A stretch of 64,000 nt of DNA from NCBI GenBank assembly GCA_037013495.1, contig CM072805.1, positions 16,340,601-16,404,600 on the forward strand, read 5' to 3'. Within the stretch, counting starts at the first letter, position 1, and the number at the start of each line of letters is the position of its first letter. Made by a program: the position numbers and the translations under genes. The notes beneath the pieces were generated by a model. That model was not told where the DNA came from. It saw nothing but the letters and a program-made list of their open reading frames with translations, and did no database searches. This stretch comes from Hippophae tibetana. Lineage: Eukaryota; Streptophyta; Magnoliopsida; Rosales; Elaeagnaceae. Below, one piece after another: positions 27,901-40,739 of this stretch.

Positions 27901-28990
27901 ATAGAAAATGAAAAATATACCCTCAATGTCGATCTAAGGAATGAATATATATGGTTTTTAATTTATTATTCAAACTTTTAAAAATGAAATTAAATCTTAA
28001 ATATCCTGTCATGATATTTTGATTTGTTTTCCTAATTTAATGACATAAAAAATAAAAATAAATATGGATTCAATAAACAACAATACAAATTTTTATCATT
28101 CATAACTGTGTAGTATTTATGGATATAAGAATTAAGTTAATTATATTTTATCATATTATTTAGGTTATTAAAAATATATATTGATATCTATAGATTCTAT
28201 CTTTTTTATATGAATACTACCTTTGTTGAGGTTAAATTTTTTTTGTTAATTAAACAAATCAATTAACACCTATAATTTTGAAAAGATAAATTTATATAAA
28301 ATATGATAAAATCATATAAATATAAATGTTTTTAATAAATTAAATTATATTAAATAATGATAATTTTAAAGCTTTTTAAATACCGAGCAATTTTTTTTCT
28401 TCTCTCTCTTCAAAAAGGATAAAACTTGACTAGTTTCTCATAAATGTCAAAAGATCAACAAAAATAAGAAACAAAATCGTTAATTATTAGAATCATCATA
28501 AAGAGCAAACAACTAATACAAATGAGTAAATAACCAAAATCATCATCTCATATTGAATATATAAACAAGATCATGTGCATTCCAGCTAATGGTTAATAGT
28601 TAATACCCTTAAATTTAACACCTATAACCTCTGATTTAACTAAATTTAATTCCAATAACTTTAACTCAATAGCATAAGTAAATGTTTTCAAATTAGTCCC
28701 AAACCATATCTCCAATTATATAAATACCGTAATAGTTTTTTAATCATATAATTATTCAATGTTATGAGTAAATATAACATATAAAATAATAGTTATTTAA
28801 GACCGAAATAAAACATATAAAATAATAATTAATTTACTCATAATAACTTTATTATTTAGTAGAATTCATTCCTAATAACAGTACTCACACCCCATCTGCT
28901 GCCACCCATTTACCCAAAAATAAATTTAACCACCAATGCCATTCCAACCTCTAGTTGCAGTCATTGTTATGAATCCCTACGCCATCGAAG
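24950..28990 (-). mobile_element. Athila-type remnants in both orientations
   Basis: The minus strand near 27775-27805 reads 'tttttggtgcccttgtcggg', an Athila-like primer-site region, preceded by an LTR end (27815 upward) with the 'cattttctataaaatga' motif shared with 55-200 and 20.84 kb. The 'attgaggacaatgtaag' signature is at about 26580-26600 (minus). A block at 24980-25260 is the inverse of 16945-17150, while 26080-26510 matches 15880-16480 in direct orientation, so pieces of more than one copy are joined. Non-coding, broken and old. Limits are approximate. Confidence 0.5.
25795..26510. repeat. Imperfect inverted repeat of about 105 bp arms
   Basis: The left arm, 25795-25905 ('cttctaagggaattatttcc'), is the inverse of the right arm, 26400-26510 ('ggaaataattcccttagaag'). 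The spacer is about 490 bp and the arms are strongly alike by eye. It probably marks the junction of two oppositely oriented Athila-type remnants. Confidence 0.75.
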
Positions 28991-28997
28991 TAGCAAG

Positions 28998-29185
28998 TGT
29001 AACATCAGAGTGGTGCAACTTAATGATGAACCATGGTGAAGGTTCGGTTTCGTCGGAACCATACATCAGTTTCGAAACCGAACGAGGTTCTTGATGGAAG
29101 AACATTTATAAAGCATTGGGTCTTCTCACTATTCAATGTTTAATTCAAATACACCATCAAAACGCAGAGAATAAGTGTGAGAAAC
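28998..29185 (+). repeat. 5' LTR (recognisable part) of copia C
   Basis: It starts TGTAACATCAGAG and matches 34049-34236 over 188 bp, with shared blocks 'tttataaagcattgggtc' and 'caaaacgcagagaataagtg'. The target duplication gcaag precedes it directly. Confidence 0.85.
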
Positions 29186-29850
29186 CATTATATGTATAAA
29201 TTTTATAATTAATTATACATATAAAAATTTAGTTAAATAATTTATGCATAATGGAACTAATTGTTAATGGATCTTTATGGATTTAATTAGTGCTTATATT
29301 ATTTATTTTTGCTTGCATAATTTATTGTCATATATGCAATATTAAGATAGATAATATTTGCACATTTGAAATTAAATTAATATTGCTTATGGTTTTATGC
29401 AATAATTAAGCCTAAGGATTTAATTAATATTTAAGTGATTCATATATTTTAATTAATTAGAGAGTAGCCACAACATATTTAATTCATTAAAACTATAATA
29501 AAGTTTATTTAGAATCACATTTAGAAAATAAACATTAATTGTAATTAATCATATGTGATATAATAAATCTTATCCCACAAGAATTTTTATTATATTTTTG
29601 TGTGATTAATTAGGATATAATATCAAATTATATTTTCTAATTTACCCACTGGGATTAAGAAAAGGAACATAATTTGATAGTTTTATCGTAAAGTTAGGAT
29701 GAATCTAATTGAATTAAAACTTTAGCCCACAAACAAGTCTTATGTGACTAGATTCATATTTTTCATGATTTACATTGGTAAATAATGACTATAATTTAGG
29801 TCTCAAAATTTAATAAGCATATACTTTTTAATTGCAACTTCTCAATATGT
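29186..29850 (+). other. AT-rich leader region of copia C
   Basis: Non-coding AT-rich sequence between the recognisable 5' LTR and gag similarity. No separate gene is seen. Confidence 0.5.
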
Positions 29851-32800
29851 AAATTTCTTTGATATCCGTTGTGACATTCCCGATCTAAAAGGGGATAATT
29901 ATAAAATATGGAAGGAAACAATTCTCCTTCAACTAGGATGGATGGATATTGATTATGCTATTAGGAAAAAAGAACCACCTAAAATTACTCAAACCAATAC
30001 TCAAGAGAATATCATGCTTTATGAATAATGGGAATGATCTAATCGCTTTAGCATGATGTTCATTAAGACTAAAATCTCTGCTGGTATTCGTGGTTCTGTT
30101 GATCAGCATAACAATGTTTAAGACTTGTTAAAGGTCATTGATGATCAATTCGTCACTTCAAATAAGGCTTTAGCAAGCACCCTTATTATGAAGTTCTCTT
30201 CTTTAACACCCACCAGTGTGAAAGGTGTGTGCAAGCACATTATGTAAATGAGGGACATTGCGGCTCAACTTAAGCATCTCGAGGTTGAGATGTCAAAATC
30301 CTTCCCAATGCACTATATCCTTAACACTCTCTCACATCAGTACGGGCCATTCAAAATCTCGTACAATACACATAAGGATAAATAGTCAATCAATGAACTA
30401 ATAAACATGTGTGTTCAAGAGGAAGGGAGGCTTGTTATGGAATTTGGTGAAAGTGCAAATGTTGGCTACAACGTACAGGAAAGGAAAATCTCAATACACG
30501 CGTAAAAGAAAAGGGATAATTCCACCTCAGGCTGATATTGAGAAAGAATCCAAGTGTTTCTTCTGTAAAAAGAAGGGACACATGAAGAAGGATTCTATCA
30601 GATTTCAGAAATGGCTTGAGAATAAAGGTAATCCAACCTCGTTTTTTTTATTATAAATCTATTATGGTTAATCCAACCTCGTTTTTTCTATCAGATTTCA
30701 CATGTGAAGGCTGTAGGGACATGTAATTTTATTTTAAGTAGTGATTTTATTTTAGAATTAGAAAAGACCTTTTATGTTCCAAGTTTCTCTAGAAACTTGA
30801 TTTCAATTTCAAGACTTGTACCTTTCGGCTATTCCTTTCACTTTTCAGAAACATCTTTCAATTTATTTAATAAATCTGATTATGTTGGGAATGGTATTTT
30901 GTTTGATGGTCTTTACTGCATTAATTTACAAAATAAATCCACTCATAATGCTATGCATGTTCAAGCTGGCACTAAAAGGTGTATTATTGACGAGGACTCT
31001 TCTATGTTATGGCATAAGAGATTATGACATATCTCCATAGAAATAATTAAAAGATTAGTGAAAGATGTGTGGACTGCATTAAGAGAAAGCATACCAACAA
31101 GTCAAAGAAAGATGCTAATAGGAGTTCAAACATATTAGAAATCATACATACGGATATATGTTGTCCAAATATGGACATTCAAGGTCAGAAATATTTTATC
31201 ATCTTTATTGATGATTTTTCTCGATATATGTATCTTTATATGCTTCATAATAAGAGTAACGCATTAGATGTATTTAAGAGCTTTAAGGTTGAAGTAGATA
31301 AAAAATGTGGAAAGCAAATAAAGATCGTGAGATCAGATAAAAGTGGCGAATATTATGGTAGATACACTGAGAATGGACAAGCGCCTGGTTCGTTTGCTAA
31401 GTTTCTTCAAGAACATGGGATAGTTGCCCAATACACTATGCCTAGTTCACCAGACTAGAATGGAGTAGCAGAAAGGAGAAATCGAACATTATTAGACATG
31501 GTGCGGAGTATGCTTAGCAACTCCAATCTTCATAAATCCGTGTGGATTGAAGCTTTAAAGACTGTTGTGTATATATTAAACCGAGTTCCAACCAAGGCTA
31601 TCTCAAATACGCCATTTGAATTATGGAAAGGTTGGAAACCGAGTTTGAAACATATGCGCGTTTGGGGATGCCCATCTGAAGTGAGGAATTATAATCCACA
31701 AGAGAAGAAGCTAGACCCAAGGACCATTAGTGGGTATTTCATTGGATATACCAAATGGTCTAAGGGTTATAGATTTTACTGTCCATCTCATAGCACTAGG
31801 TTTGTGGAATCAAGAAATGCAAAATTCCTTGAGAATTACTTGATTAGTGGGAGCGATCGATTCCAGGGCATTGGTTCTGAGAAAGATCATTCAGATGCTC
31901 AATGTGCCACTTCAAGTAATAGACTGATCGTTATTATTAACAACACACCTCGAGTACAAACACATGTTGAAGAACCAGTCTTGGAAGAACCACAAGTTGT
32001 TGATCCTGATCCAGTAGATGTTGAAGTTCAACAGATACCTACAGTTGTTGAAAAACCAGCTGAACAACATGATTCGGCTCCTCGGGATAATGTTAATGCA
32101 GCATTAAGAAGATCTACTAGAGTAAGAAAATCAGTGATTCCTAGTGATTATGTTGTGTATCTACAAGAATGTGACTATAATGTTGGAGCTGAAAATGATC
32201 TTGAGACGTTTTCACAAGCCATGAGTTATGAGGTTTCAAACTTATGGTACAATCCCATGAAAGAAGAGATGGATTCTATGGCATTTAACCGAGTCTAGGA
32301 TCTCGTCAAGTTACATGAAGGTGTGAAAGCCATTGGATGTAAATGGGTCTTTAAAACAAAGAAAGACTCACAAGGCAACATTGAGAGAGATAAGGCAAGA
32401 CTCGTTGCCAAAGGATTCACTCAAAGGGAAGGAATCGAAAATACGGAGACATTTTCTCTTGTATCTAAGAAAGATTCACTTCATGTGGTTATGGCATTGG
32501 TTGCCCATTTTGATTTGGATTTGCATCAAATGGATGTGAAAATGGCTTTCCTTAATGGCAACCTAGAGGAAGAGGTTTATATGAAACAACCTAAAGGATT
32601 CTTCTCTAGTGATGCTGAGCATTTGGTTTATAAGCTTAATAAATCCATATATGGATTAAAACAAGCTTCCCGTCAATGGTATTTGAAATTCCATAACGTC
32701 ATCACTTCATTTGGTTTTGAAGATAATGTCATGGATTAATGTATATACCAAAAGGTTAGTGGGAGTAAGATTTGTTTTTTGGTGCTATATGTGGATGATA

Positions 32801-34048
32801 TTTTGCTTGCAGCCAATGATAAAGGTTTGCTACACGAGGTAAACAATTCCTCTCTAAAAAATTTGATATGAAGGATATAGGTGAGGCATCTTATGTCATT
32901 GGCATTAAGATCTCTAGAGATAGACTTCAAGGCATTTTGGGTTTATCTCAGGAAACCTATATCAATAAAGTTTTAGAGAGATATCGGATGAAAGATTGTT
33001 CACCAAGTATTACTCTCATTGTGAAGGGTGATAAGTTCAATTTGGAACAATACCCAAAGAATAATTTTGAAAGAGAACAGATGAAAACCATTCCATATGC
33101 TTCAGCCATTGGAAGCCTGATGTATGCTCAGGTCTGTACCAAACCTGACATTGCATTTGTTGTTGGGATGCTAGGGTGATATCAGAGTAACCCAGGTGTT
33201 GACCATTGGAAAGTTGAAAAGAAAGTGAAGAGGTACCTACAAGGAACCAAATATTATATGCTCATGTATAGACAAACCGATGAACTGGAAGTAATTGGCT
33301 AATCTGATGTGGACTTTGTTGGCTGTGTTGATTCACGAAAATCAACATCTGGTTATATTTTCATGCTTGCTGGTGGAACCATGTCTTGGAGGAGTGTGAA
33401 ACAGTCCTTGACTGCTACTTTCACTATGAAGGTCGAGTTTGTGTCATGTTTTGAGGTCACATCCATGGTGTATGGTTGAAGAGTTTCATTTTCAGGCTTA
33501 GAGAAGTTGACTCTATTTCTAGGCCATTAAGATTGTATTGTAACAGCTCAGTTGCTGTGTTTATGGCTAAGAAAAACAAAAGTGGTAGTCGTAGTAAACA
33601 CATTGACATTAAATACTTGGCCATAAAAGAACGTGTTAAGGAAAACAAAGTGGTCATTGAACATGTAAGCTCTGAGTTGATGATTGCTGATCCTTTGACT
33701 AAAGGCATGCCACCAATGAAATTGAAGGATCATGTAGAGAAAAATGGGAATTGGTTTCACTTTGTAAATGTATATATTAATTTATTAATGAAACTCTTAT
33801 ATATTGTGATATTTTCTCATATTTATATGCACCTTAATTTATTTGAGAAAATATACATTTTAATGGACCAAGAATAAATATAGGATTTATTTATTAAGTT
33901 TCATTACCACATAAAGTATAGTACTAGAGAAACTAAATACATTGTAATACATGGAAGATAATACTTGCTCTTAGAGGACCTATCGCTATAATTCGTGTAT
34001 TTTGTTACTCAAGAGAATTTCAATTAACATTTGCACCAAGTGCGAGAA

Positions 34049-34398
34049 TGTAACATCATAGCGGTACAACGTAATGGTGAACCAAGGTGACAGTTCTGTT
34101 TCGTTGGAACAGTACATCAGTTCCGAAATCGAATGAGATTCTTGGTGGAAGAACCTTTATAAAGCATTGGGTCCTCTCACTATTCACTGTTTAATTCATA
34201 TACACCATCAAAACGCAGAGAATAAGTGTGAGAAACTAGTGAGAGCATCAAATTGAAAATCCATTGAAATTTTTGTAGAAGTGTTGAAATTTGATCAATG
34301 GCAAGAGGTATGTTTTCAATCTATTTTGTTTTCACTGTATTTTAATTATGCGTTCATATGGTTTCCTGAATATTTCTAGATTGAATTATAATCTTACA
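34049..34398 (+). repeat. 3' LTR of copia C
   Basis: 350 bp, TGTAACATC at the start and ..AATCTTACA at the end, followed by the target duplication gcaag. Confidence 0.85.
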
Positions 34399-34403
34399 GC
34401 AAG

Positions 34404-37142
34404 CCCAATGTGACCAAAGTTACAAATCCCATTCCACCACTCAACATCATGATCTACGTCTCCTTCTAACGGCTTCCTTCATGGAATAGACAAGTTCAGC
34501 CTGTTAGCATCGACCTTGCCAAGATCTTCCAACTTTTCTCAAATCCACACTAGTTCATTCATTTTGGTTTCTACAACCCCTACTGCTACCTCTCCTAGTG
34601 TTTTCCAATGCCTCTCTGGCCATGTATCTTCAAAGTTTCCACTTGTTGATTATATTTGTTTGAAATAGCATGTTGGACACATTTTTTTTTAAAATTAATC
34701 TTTTTCTTATCTCTTATGTTAGTACTGAATAAAATACGTACTTACGTGGTCATTCTATTTTTGATGAAATAACTTTATTTGGTATCTTTGTGGATCACTT
34801 GGTTGACTTTTACGTTGGTTCGTGATTTTACTATAACTTTATTAATGCTAATTTTTTTCTAAACATGGTTGAACTCCTCAATCAACTTCTACTATTGATA
34901 ATACTATTGATTCTATACTCACCTTTTTGTTTGACCTCTCTTCAAATTACAACCTTAAAACTCAATGATAATAATTATTATTTACATTCAGCTCAAGTTA
35001 TAATAGAGTTTTTGGAAGCAAAAAAAAAATCAATTTAATATTAGTGGAATTTTTTGAATTTATAAAATTCAAACCCAATAATTTATGCTCTTATATTATG
35101 TTAGATTCTAATAATAGATGACCCATTGAAGGATGCATTTCGCATTGTAGGCATGCTCGTAATCTTTTACGAGTGCAATTTCCTAAAACACTATTTTATC
35201 CGAACAAATAGTAGAGATTCCACCATGTTCTTCACTACTCTTTTCTTGAATCTTCCCATTACACAATATTTTCATCAGATGATCTTGAATGGATAAATGA
35301 TTAATATCACTTGTGAGTCATTCATCATTCTCTTATCTTGATGGTCGATCTTATGATAATAATTTAATCTAAAAGATAAATAAAAGACTTTGTAATTGCC
35401 CTCACTTTACTTATTTTACTATAGTTAATTTCAATTCAACATGATGATGAATAAGAAGAAAATTCAACAATTTTTTGTAAATCTAAATTTATGAGAGTAT
35501 AAAAATCTAATGGGTGCTAAGAAAACTAAATATAAAATTGAAGCTAAAAATTAAAGCTTTTGTGGTCGATTTGTAGGAAGAATTACATCAATTCTTTCTT
35601 TTTACAAGTTTTTTGTTTCTTTTACCATGTCTAGTAATTCTATACCATTGTATGTTTTGATCCTTAATTGTATTTTATTAGAATGTAAAGAATTTTTTAA
35701 TTTATGATATAGAAAAAAATATCACAAAAGTCTCTTAGATTAAGTTATTTGGATCATTTAGTCCCGTAAGTTATGAACAGTGTTATTTATTCCCTTAACT
35801 TTATAAAATGATCAATTAAGTATAAATCATATTATATTAAGAATTTTTTACTAAAATATTATTATTTTTTATCAAGTGATTAAAGATAATTAAAATACAA
35901 GTCTTTAATAATGATAAAGTCACAATTAATATAAATAAAATTCTCATTTTTTTAATATTTGTTGATTGTCACTATTTTATTTTAATATATATTTAAATAA
36001 TTTTTATTTGAATTTTATTATTGTTTAATTTTTCTTAAAATATTTCATTTTAAATTTTACTTTTATCATTTTTAAAGATTGATATTTTAATGGTGTTTTA
36101 ATTATTAGATAAAAAATAATAATATTTTAAAAATATAATTTTTTTTCTTAATTAACCATTTTTACAAAACTAATATGAGAGATTAAATGATAATGTTTTT
36201 TTTTCAACTTGAATTAGGGCATTGGAATAATTTTACAATCACCAACTTAAATATATTATTTAATGGTATTTTTTTAAACAAAATTAATATTATTATTTAA
36301 TATATACACTAATTATTAAATTTTAATATCCTGTATAATCACTTCTAGCATAGGGTTAAGAGAAAAAGTTAATTATCTTTTTTATTTACTTTCTAAAAAC
36401 AATATAGTTTGAAGGGAAATGAAAATCCCAGCAAATTAAAAGTTATTTTCGTTAATTTATTTCAAAGTTCCCTAGATACACGAATAATTTATATTTAATA
36501 TTTTTAAATTTTATTTAAAATTAATGTTTGAAAAAGCCATTTCAATAAATTAAAAATGTACACTCACGTAAAAAGATAATATATTTTTCATTCACTTCTT
36601 TTAACATAATTTATCTTCATAAAAATTCAAATTAATTTTTATTATGGATTAATAAAAGCATCTGTAAAAATATCACAAATGTATTTTACTAAGTAATATT
36701 TGTAGTTTTAAAATGATAATACTGCCCCTTCAATTTTGAAGATGCATTTGAATCCAATTATTCAAATGTAAAACAATAAATAACAAAATATATGCAACAA
36801 TGTAGAAGTACTAGTATCTCGGACACCATGTTCAGTTGTAATTATGTAAATTATAAATAATCATGTTTGTTTCACATGTTTTACTTAAATTTCCTGTAAA
36901 TATTTTGTTGATAATGGAGAAAAATAAGACTATTGAAATTAAACAATCTTATGTTTTTATTTATAACTCTTTATATTTGTGTCATGGCAACTAGTAGACA
37001 TCAAAACCAATAGTTAGGCATGGCAATTTGTGGTACTAACTGATACACGAAACCGAATCATCCCATAAAAAGTTTCTTGTTAAAAGTGATTACCAAATGT
37101 TTTGTAATTGTAAGCATTTTGTTTCTAAACTATACATTTAGT
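34404..37142. other. Gene-free AT-rich DNA
   Basis: No credible coding region on either strand. It contains one probable foldback MITE (35715-36231); the rest shows only A/T tracts. Confidence 0.5.
35715..36231. mobile_element. Probable foldback MITE (MULE-like?)
   Basis: The left end ('atcacaaaagtctcttagat' through 'aaaatgatcaattaag') is imperfectly inverted at the right end ('cttaattaaccatttttaca' through 'gggcattggaata'). The arms are about 100 bp around a very AT-rich core. The opening resembles the 'aaaagtccctta' ends of foldback elements common in plants. No coding content; the target duplication was not resolved, so the exact limits and superfamily are uncertain. Confidence 0.45.
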
Positions 37143-38004
37143 TGTTAACCTTCAATCATAAAAAAACACTATAACATCTTTCAAACGCAATTCACAAATT
37201 GAACAGAAATACAAACACTCAAAGAGAAAACTTTCAACTCACACTCAAACTAAGAATACAAAGACTTATTTGTTTTTGATGTGATAATACATCCAAATGC
37301 AAGGTAGGCTATTTATAATCCTCACCATGCAATCTACACTAGGGGTGTCCAAAAACTGGGCCGGACTGGTTTAAACCGAAAAACTGGTCCAAACTGGACT
37401 GAACCGAGCAGTTTTGTAAATGAAACGGTCTGGTCCGGTCCGTATTAAATAAAACCAATTTTAAAACGGTCCGGTCCGGTTATAAAATATTATAAACCGG
37501 AAGAACCGGACCGGTTTTATTAAATAAATAATTTTTATTTTTTAAAATATTATAAACCGGGGTATATATATATATTTTGTTTTTGAGTTTAGGGTTAAGT
37601 CGTAACTCATTAACGCTTAACCCTAACCCTAGAAATTAGTCTCTCATTTCCTCTGCGCTCGCCTTCACCACTTCGTCGTCTACGCTCTGCTTTCTCCACT
37701 TCTTCATCTATGCTCTGGGTTTGGTCGTCGTCGCTTCCATCAGTAACTAGCCACTGTTCCTCGTGTTGATTCCACCAGCAGCTAACCACCATTCCTCGCG
37801 TTGCTTCCATCAACAGCTAGCCATTGTTCCACACGTTACTTCAACCAGAAACTAGCCACCTCTCCTCACGTCGCTTCCACCAACAACTAACCACATCTCC
37901 TCGCGTCGTGTCGTGTCATGACAACAATGGATGAAAATCACGAAATAGGTATGTGGTCTAATACTACTGGAGTACTGGTAGATTGGTAGTAGTTTTTTCT
38001 TGAA

Positions 38005-38160
38005 TAAATTGAATGGTAAGTCTGAACTCTGAAATCTGAATGGTATATCATTTTTTTGTTAGTCTGAAATCTGAATGGTATGTCATTTTTTTGTTAGTCT
38101 GAACTCTGAAATCTGAATAGTATGTCATTTTTTTGTTAGCCTGAAGACTCTGAACTGTGA
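38005..38160. repeat. Short tandem repeats in hAT 5' region
   Basis: Three to four diverged copies of a unit of about 46 bp, 'tctgaaatctgaatggtatg' plus 'tcatttttttgttagtc'. They lie upstream of the transposase similarity, probably in the former intron or 5' region. Confidence 0.75.
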
Positions 38161-38323
38161 ACTCTGAAGTTTGAACATTTTTTTTCTCACAGAGTTCATT
38201 TTTTTTAAATGGTGGAAAGTGGAAACTAATTAATTCTGTTAGAACTTGTAACTTCAATTAAATTGTTCGTATGTTGCCCCTCTTTTAAAGCTTAATTATT
38301 TTGATTAAGTTCTCTTTATATCT

Positions 38324-39936
38324 GAAATTTGTCCTAAGTTTCATGTGCCATCTCGGTAAACAATTTCTAGAGATGTGTTTCAACTTTATTTAGATGAGAA
38401 AAAAAGTTTGAAGAACTTTTTCATAAGTGAAAAGCAAAGAGTTTGTCTTACTAGTGATTGTTGGACTTCAATTCAAAATATTAATTATATTTGTCTAACC
38501 ACTCATTATATTGACAAAGATTGGAAATTACAAAAGAGAATTATAAAATTTTTTCAAGTTGAGAATCATAAAGGTGATACAATTGGGAGAGTGATAGAAC
38601 AAAGTTTGCGTGATTGGGGTATATGTAAGGTATTCACCATAACACTTGATAATGCTTCCTCAAATGATACTGTTGTGTCATACTTGAAAAGGAAGCTAAA
38701 AAATTGGAATGATGGACTTGTTATGAGTGGAGAGTTCTTTCATGTGCGATGTTGTGCTCACATTTTGAATTTGATTGTAAGAGAAGGACTTAAAGATCTT
38801 CATAGTACTATTATGAGTATTCGTTGCGCTGTGAGATATGTTAGATCCTCTCCTTTGAGATTACAAAAGTTTAAAATGTGTTATATTAAAGAAAATATTG
38901 AGTCCAAAGGAAGTGCCGTGCTAGACGTGCCTACAAGATGGAACTCCACATATCTAATGTTAAAATCTTCTTTAGATTTTCAAAAAGCATTTGATCATCT
39001 TGAAGAAGAGGAAGGAACAAACTTTATTTCTTATTTTCATGAGGAGCAATGGAATGTTGGGTCGCCAACATTAGATGATTGGAAGAATGCTGGTGTTTTT
39101 GTCAAGTTTTTGAAATTTTTTTATGACTCTACTTTAGCATTCAGTGCATCTTTATGCACCACTTCAAATTTATATTTTACAGAACTACATAACATTCAAT
39201 CTCAAATACTTACATGGTGTGGTTCTAATGACTTGTTGTTGAAAAATATGGCTATTAGCATGAAAATTTTGTTTTTGAGAAGTATTGGGGAAATGTAGAC
39301 AAAACTAATAAGATGTTGTATGTTGCATTTGTACTTGATCCAAGGTACAAATTAGAGTATTTGGAATTCTTATTTGAAGAGATTTATGATTTAGAAATTG
39401 TTCAAAAATTGAGAGATAATGTCAAAAATACTTTTATGGATATGTTCAAAGCTTACTATATGTTAGTGCATGGAAAAGATTTTCAATCTAATGTGACTCA
39501 ATCACAAGATGTAATAGGAAGGATTCCTTCATCTGAGGAAGCAAGAAAGTTGAAGTTTCTTAAACGATTAGAGGAGAAAAATAGTTTGGAGTTGAAAATC
39601 GAGGTTGAGAAATATTTGAACACCCCATGTGAAAATGTCATGTTGGATAAGTTTGATATATTAAAATGGTGGAGGGCAAATTCTTTTAGGTTTCCTATCA
39701 TCTCTCTCATTGCACGTGATGTGTTAGCAATTCAAGTTTCAACTGTTGCATCAGAATCAGCTTTTAGCACAGGAGGGCGCATTCTTGATCCATTTAGGAG
39801 TTCTTTGAATCCTAAAATGGTAGAGACATTAGTATGTAGTCAAAATTGGTTTCATTCTTCCATTAATAATGACCATGTCCTCTTACCAGAATACAATGAT
39901 GACCTAGACATTTATGAAGATGTTGATTTTGTTTGA
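38324..39936 (+). pseudogene. hAT transposase (RICESLEEPER-like), damaged
   Basis: Similarity begins at 38324 (EICPKFHVPSR). The RNase-H-like fold starts with RVCLTSDCWTSIQNINYICL (about 38430-38490; the D of SDCW is the first catalytic Asp), then FTITLDNASSND (about 38635-38670; second Asp) and HVRCCAHILNL (about 38740-38775). DVPTRWNSTYLML (about 38918-38960) is the hAT RW motif. The C-terminal hAT dimerisation domain lies at 39610-39870 (WWRANSFRFP, then VASESAFSTGGR). Defects: an in-frame TAA just after VPSR (38357), and a frame change near 39265-39280 that splits the ORF into 38375-39298 and 39313-39936. The N-terminal BED zinc finger usual for this family (full length about 650-700 aa) was not found between 37600 and 38320, so the 5' part appears deleted. 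Confidence 0.92.
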
Positions 39937-40510
39937 TTGTAAAGTTCATTAAAGACACTACAATGATCGTTGATGATTAATAATGGGTAAGTTTTAAATA
40001 TTATTATCTAATGATGTATTGTTGTTGATTGTGAGTTTTGATGTTTGTATATGTTTAAGAATTCTTTGTAAATGAGATATTTGGAATTCATTTCTTTATG
40101 TCTAATCTTTTTTTTATTTTAGATTTTGATAACATCTTATTTATGTATTTATGTATTTAACAATAATATCTATCTATGTATGATTACAAATGAGCATTAT
40201 ATTTGATTGCATCCTATTAAATTATATCATATTAAACTCAATCATATTTATTTATTATTAATTGTTAAAAACCATTCAAAATTGTTAACCAAACCGGACC
40301 AAACCGTTCGGTTTTAACATTTTAGATAGCCGAATGGTCCGGTCCGGTCCGGTTTCAACTATATGAACGGTCCGGTTTGGTTAAAAAAAATTTAGGCAAA
40401 ACCGGACCGGACCGGACCATGGACACCCCTAATCTACACCACACAAATATAAAACTAAAAAATAATTCTATCCACACAAATATTATCTACACATTTCTCT
40501 TTTTTACATC

Positions 40511-40739
40511 CTTCAACCACTCCATTTATTTCTTTACATCCTTCAACCACTCCATTTATTTCTCTACATCCTTCAACCACTCCATTTATTTCTCTACATC
40601 CTTCAACCACTCCATTTATTTCTCTACATCCTTCAACCACTCCATTTATTTATCTACATCCTTCAACCACTCCATTTAATTTTCTACATCCTTCAACCAC
40701 TTCATTTATTTTCCTACAACCTTCAACCACTTCATTTAT
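40511..40739. repeat. 30-bp minisatellite within copia A 3' LTR
   Basis: About eight units in exact 30-bp phase starting 'cttcaaccactccatttatt' (40511, 40541, 40571, 40601, 40631, 40661, then diverged at 40691 and 40721). It produces an artefactual repetitive reading frame. The same unit occurs about six times in the 5' LTR (45229-45400) and about four times in each copia B LTR. Confidence 0.9.

Larger units (their letters stand above)
28998..34398 (+). mobile_element. Ty1/copia element C, fossil
   Basis: Flanked by a perfect 5-bp target duplication, gcaag (28993-28997 and 34399-34403). The 3' LTR is 34049-34398 and follows a polypurine-like 'accaagtgcgagaa'; the 5' LTR is recognisable over 28998-29185. 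Plus-strand parts in order: gag (about 29860-30400), zinc knuckle (about 30550-30600, CFFCKKKGH), aspartic-protease/linker region (about 30700-30950), GAG-pre-integrase (about 30960-31110), integrase core (about 31130-31650), reverse transcriptase (about 32320-33175, including LYVDDIL near 32785) and RNase H (about 33290-33760). Broken, with roughly ten interruptions. The LTRs differ by eye at about one base in nine over the shared 188 bp, so it is old. Confidence 0.9.
37340..40431 (+). mobile_element. hAT (Ac-like) DNA transposon
   Basis: Perfect 12-bp inverted ends, TAGGGGTGTCCA (37340) and TGGACACCCCTA (ends 40431), flanked by a perfect 8-bp duplication, atctacac (37332-37339 and 40432-40439). 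Both subterminal regions (37365-37560 and 40290-40420) are packed with 'accggtccggt'-type repeats in both orientations, as expected for hAT transposase binding. Total length 3092 bp. It sits in the 3' LTR of copia A, splitting the 'caatctacaccacac' stretch that is intact in that family's other LTRs. Clean ends and target duplication suggest a fairly young insertion, though its transposase is damaged. Confidence 0.95.

Noticed and set aside
37611-37635. CCCTAA-like telomere motif
   Set aside because: Only about two units, inside the hAT element; not an interstitial telomere.
40377-40679. 100-codon repetitive frame (FNHSIYFSTS units)
   Set aside because: Produced by the 30-bp LTR minisatellite; the period is a multiple of three, so it stays open by arithmetic.
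40511-40739. Regular 30-bp repeats resembling a CRISPR array
   Set aside because: The units are head-to-tail with no unique spacers, lie in a copia LTR and recur in sister LTRs; this is a minisatellite in plant DNA.
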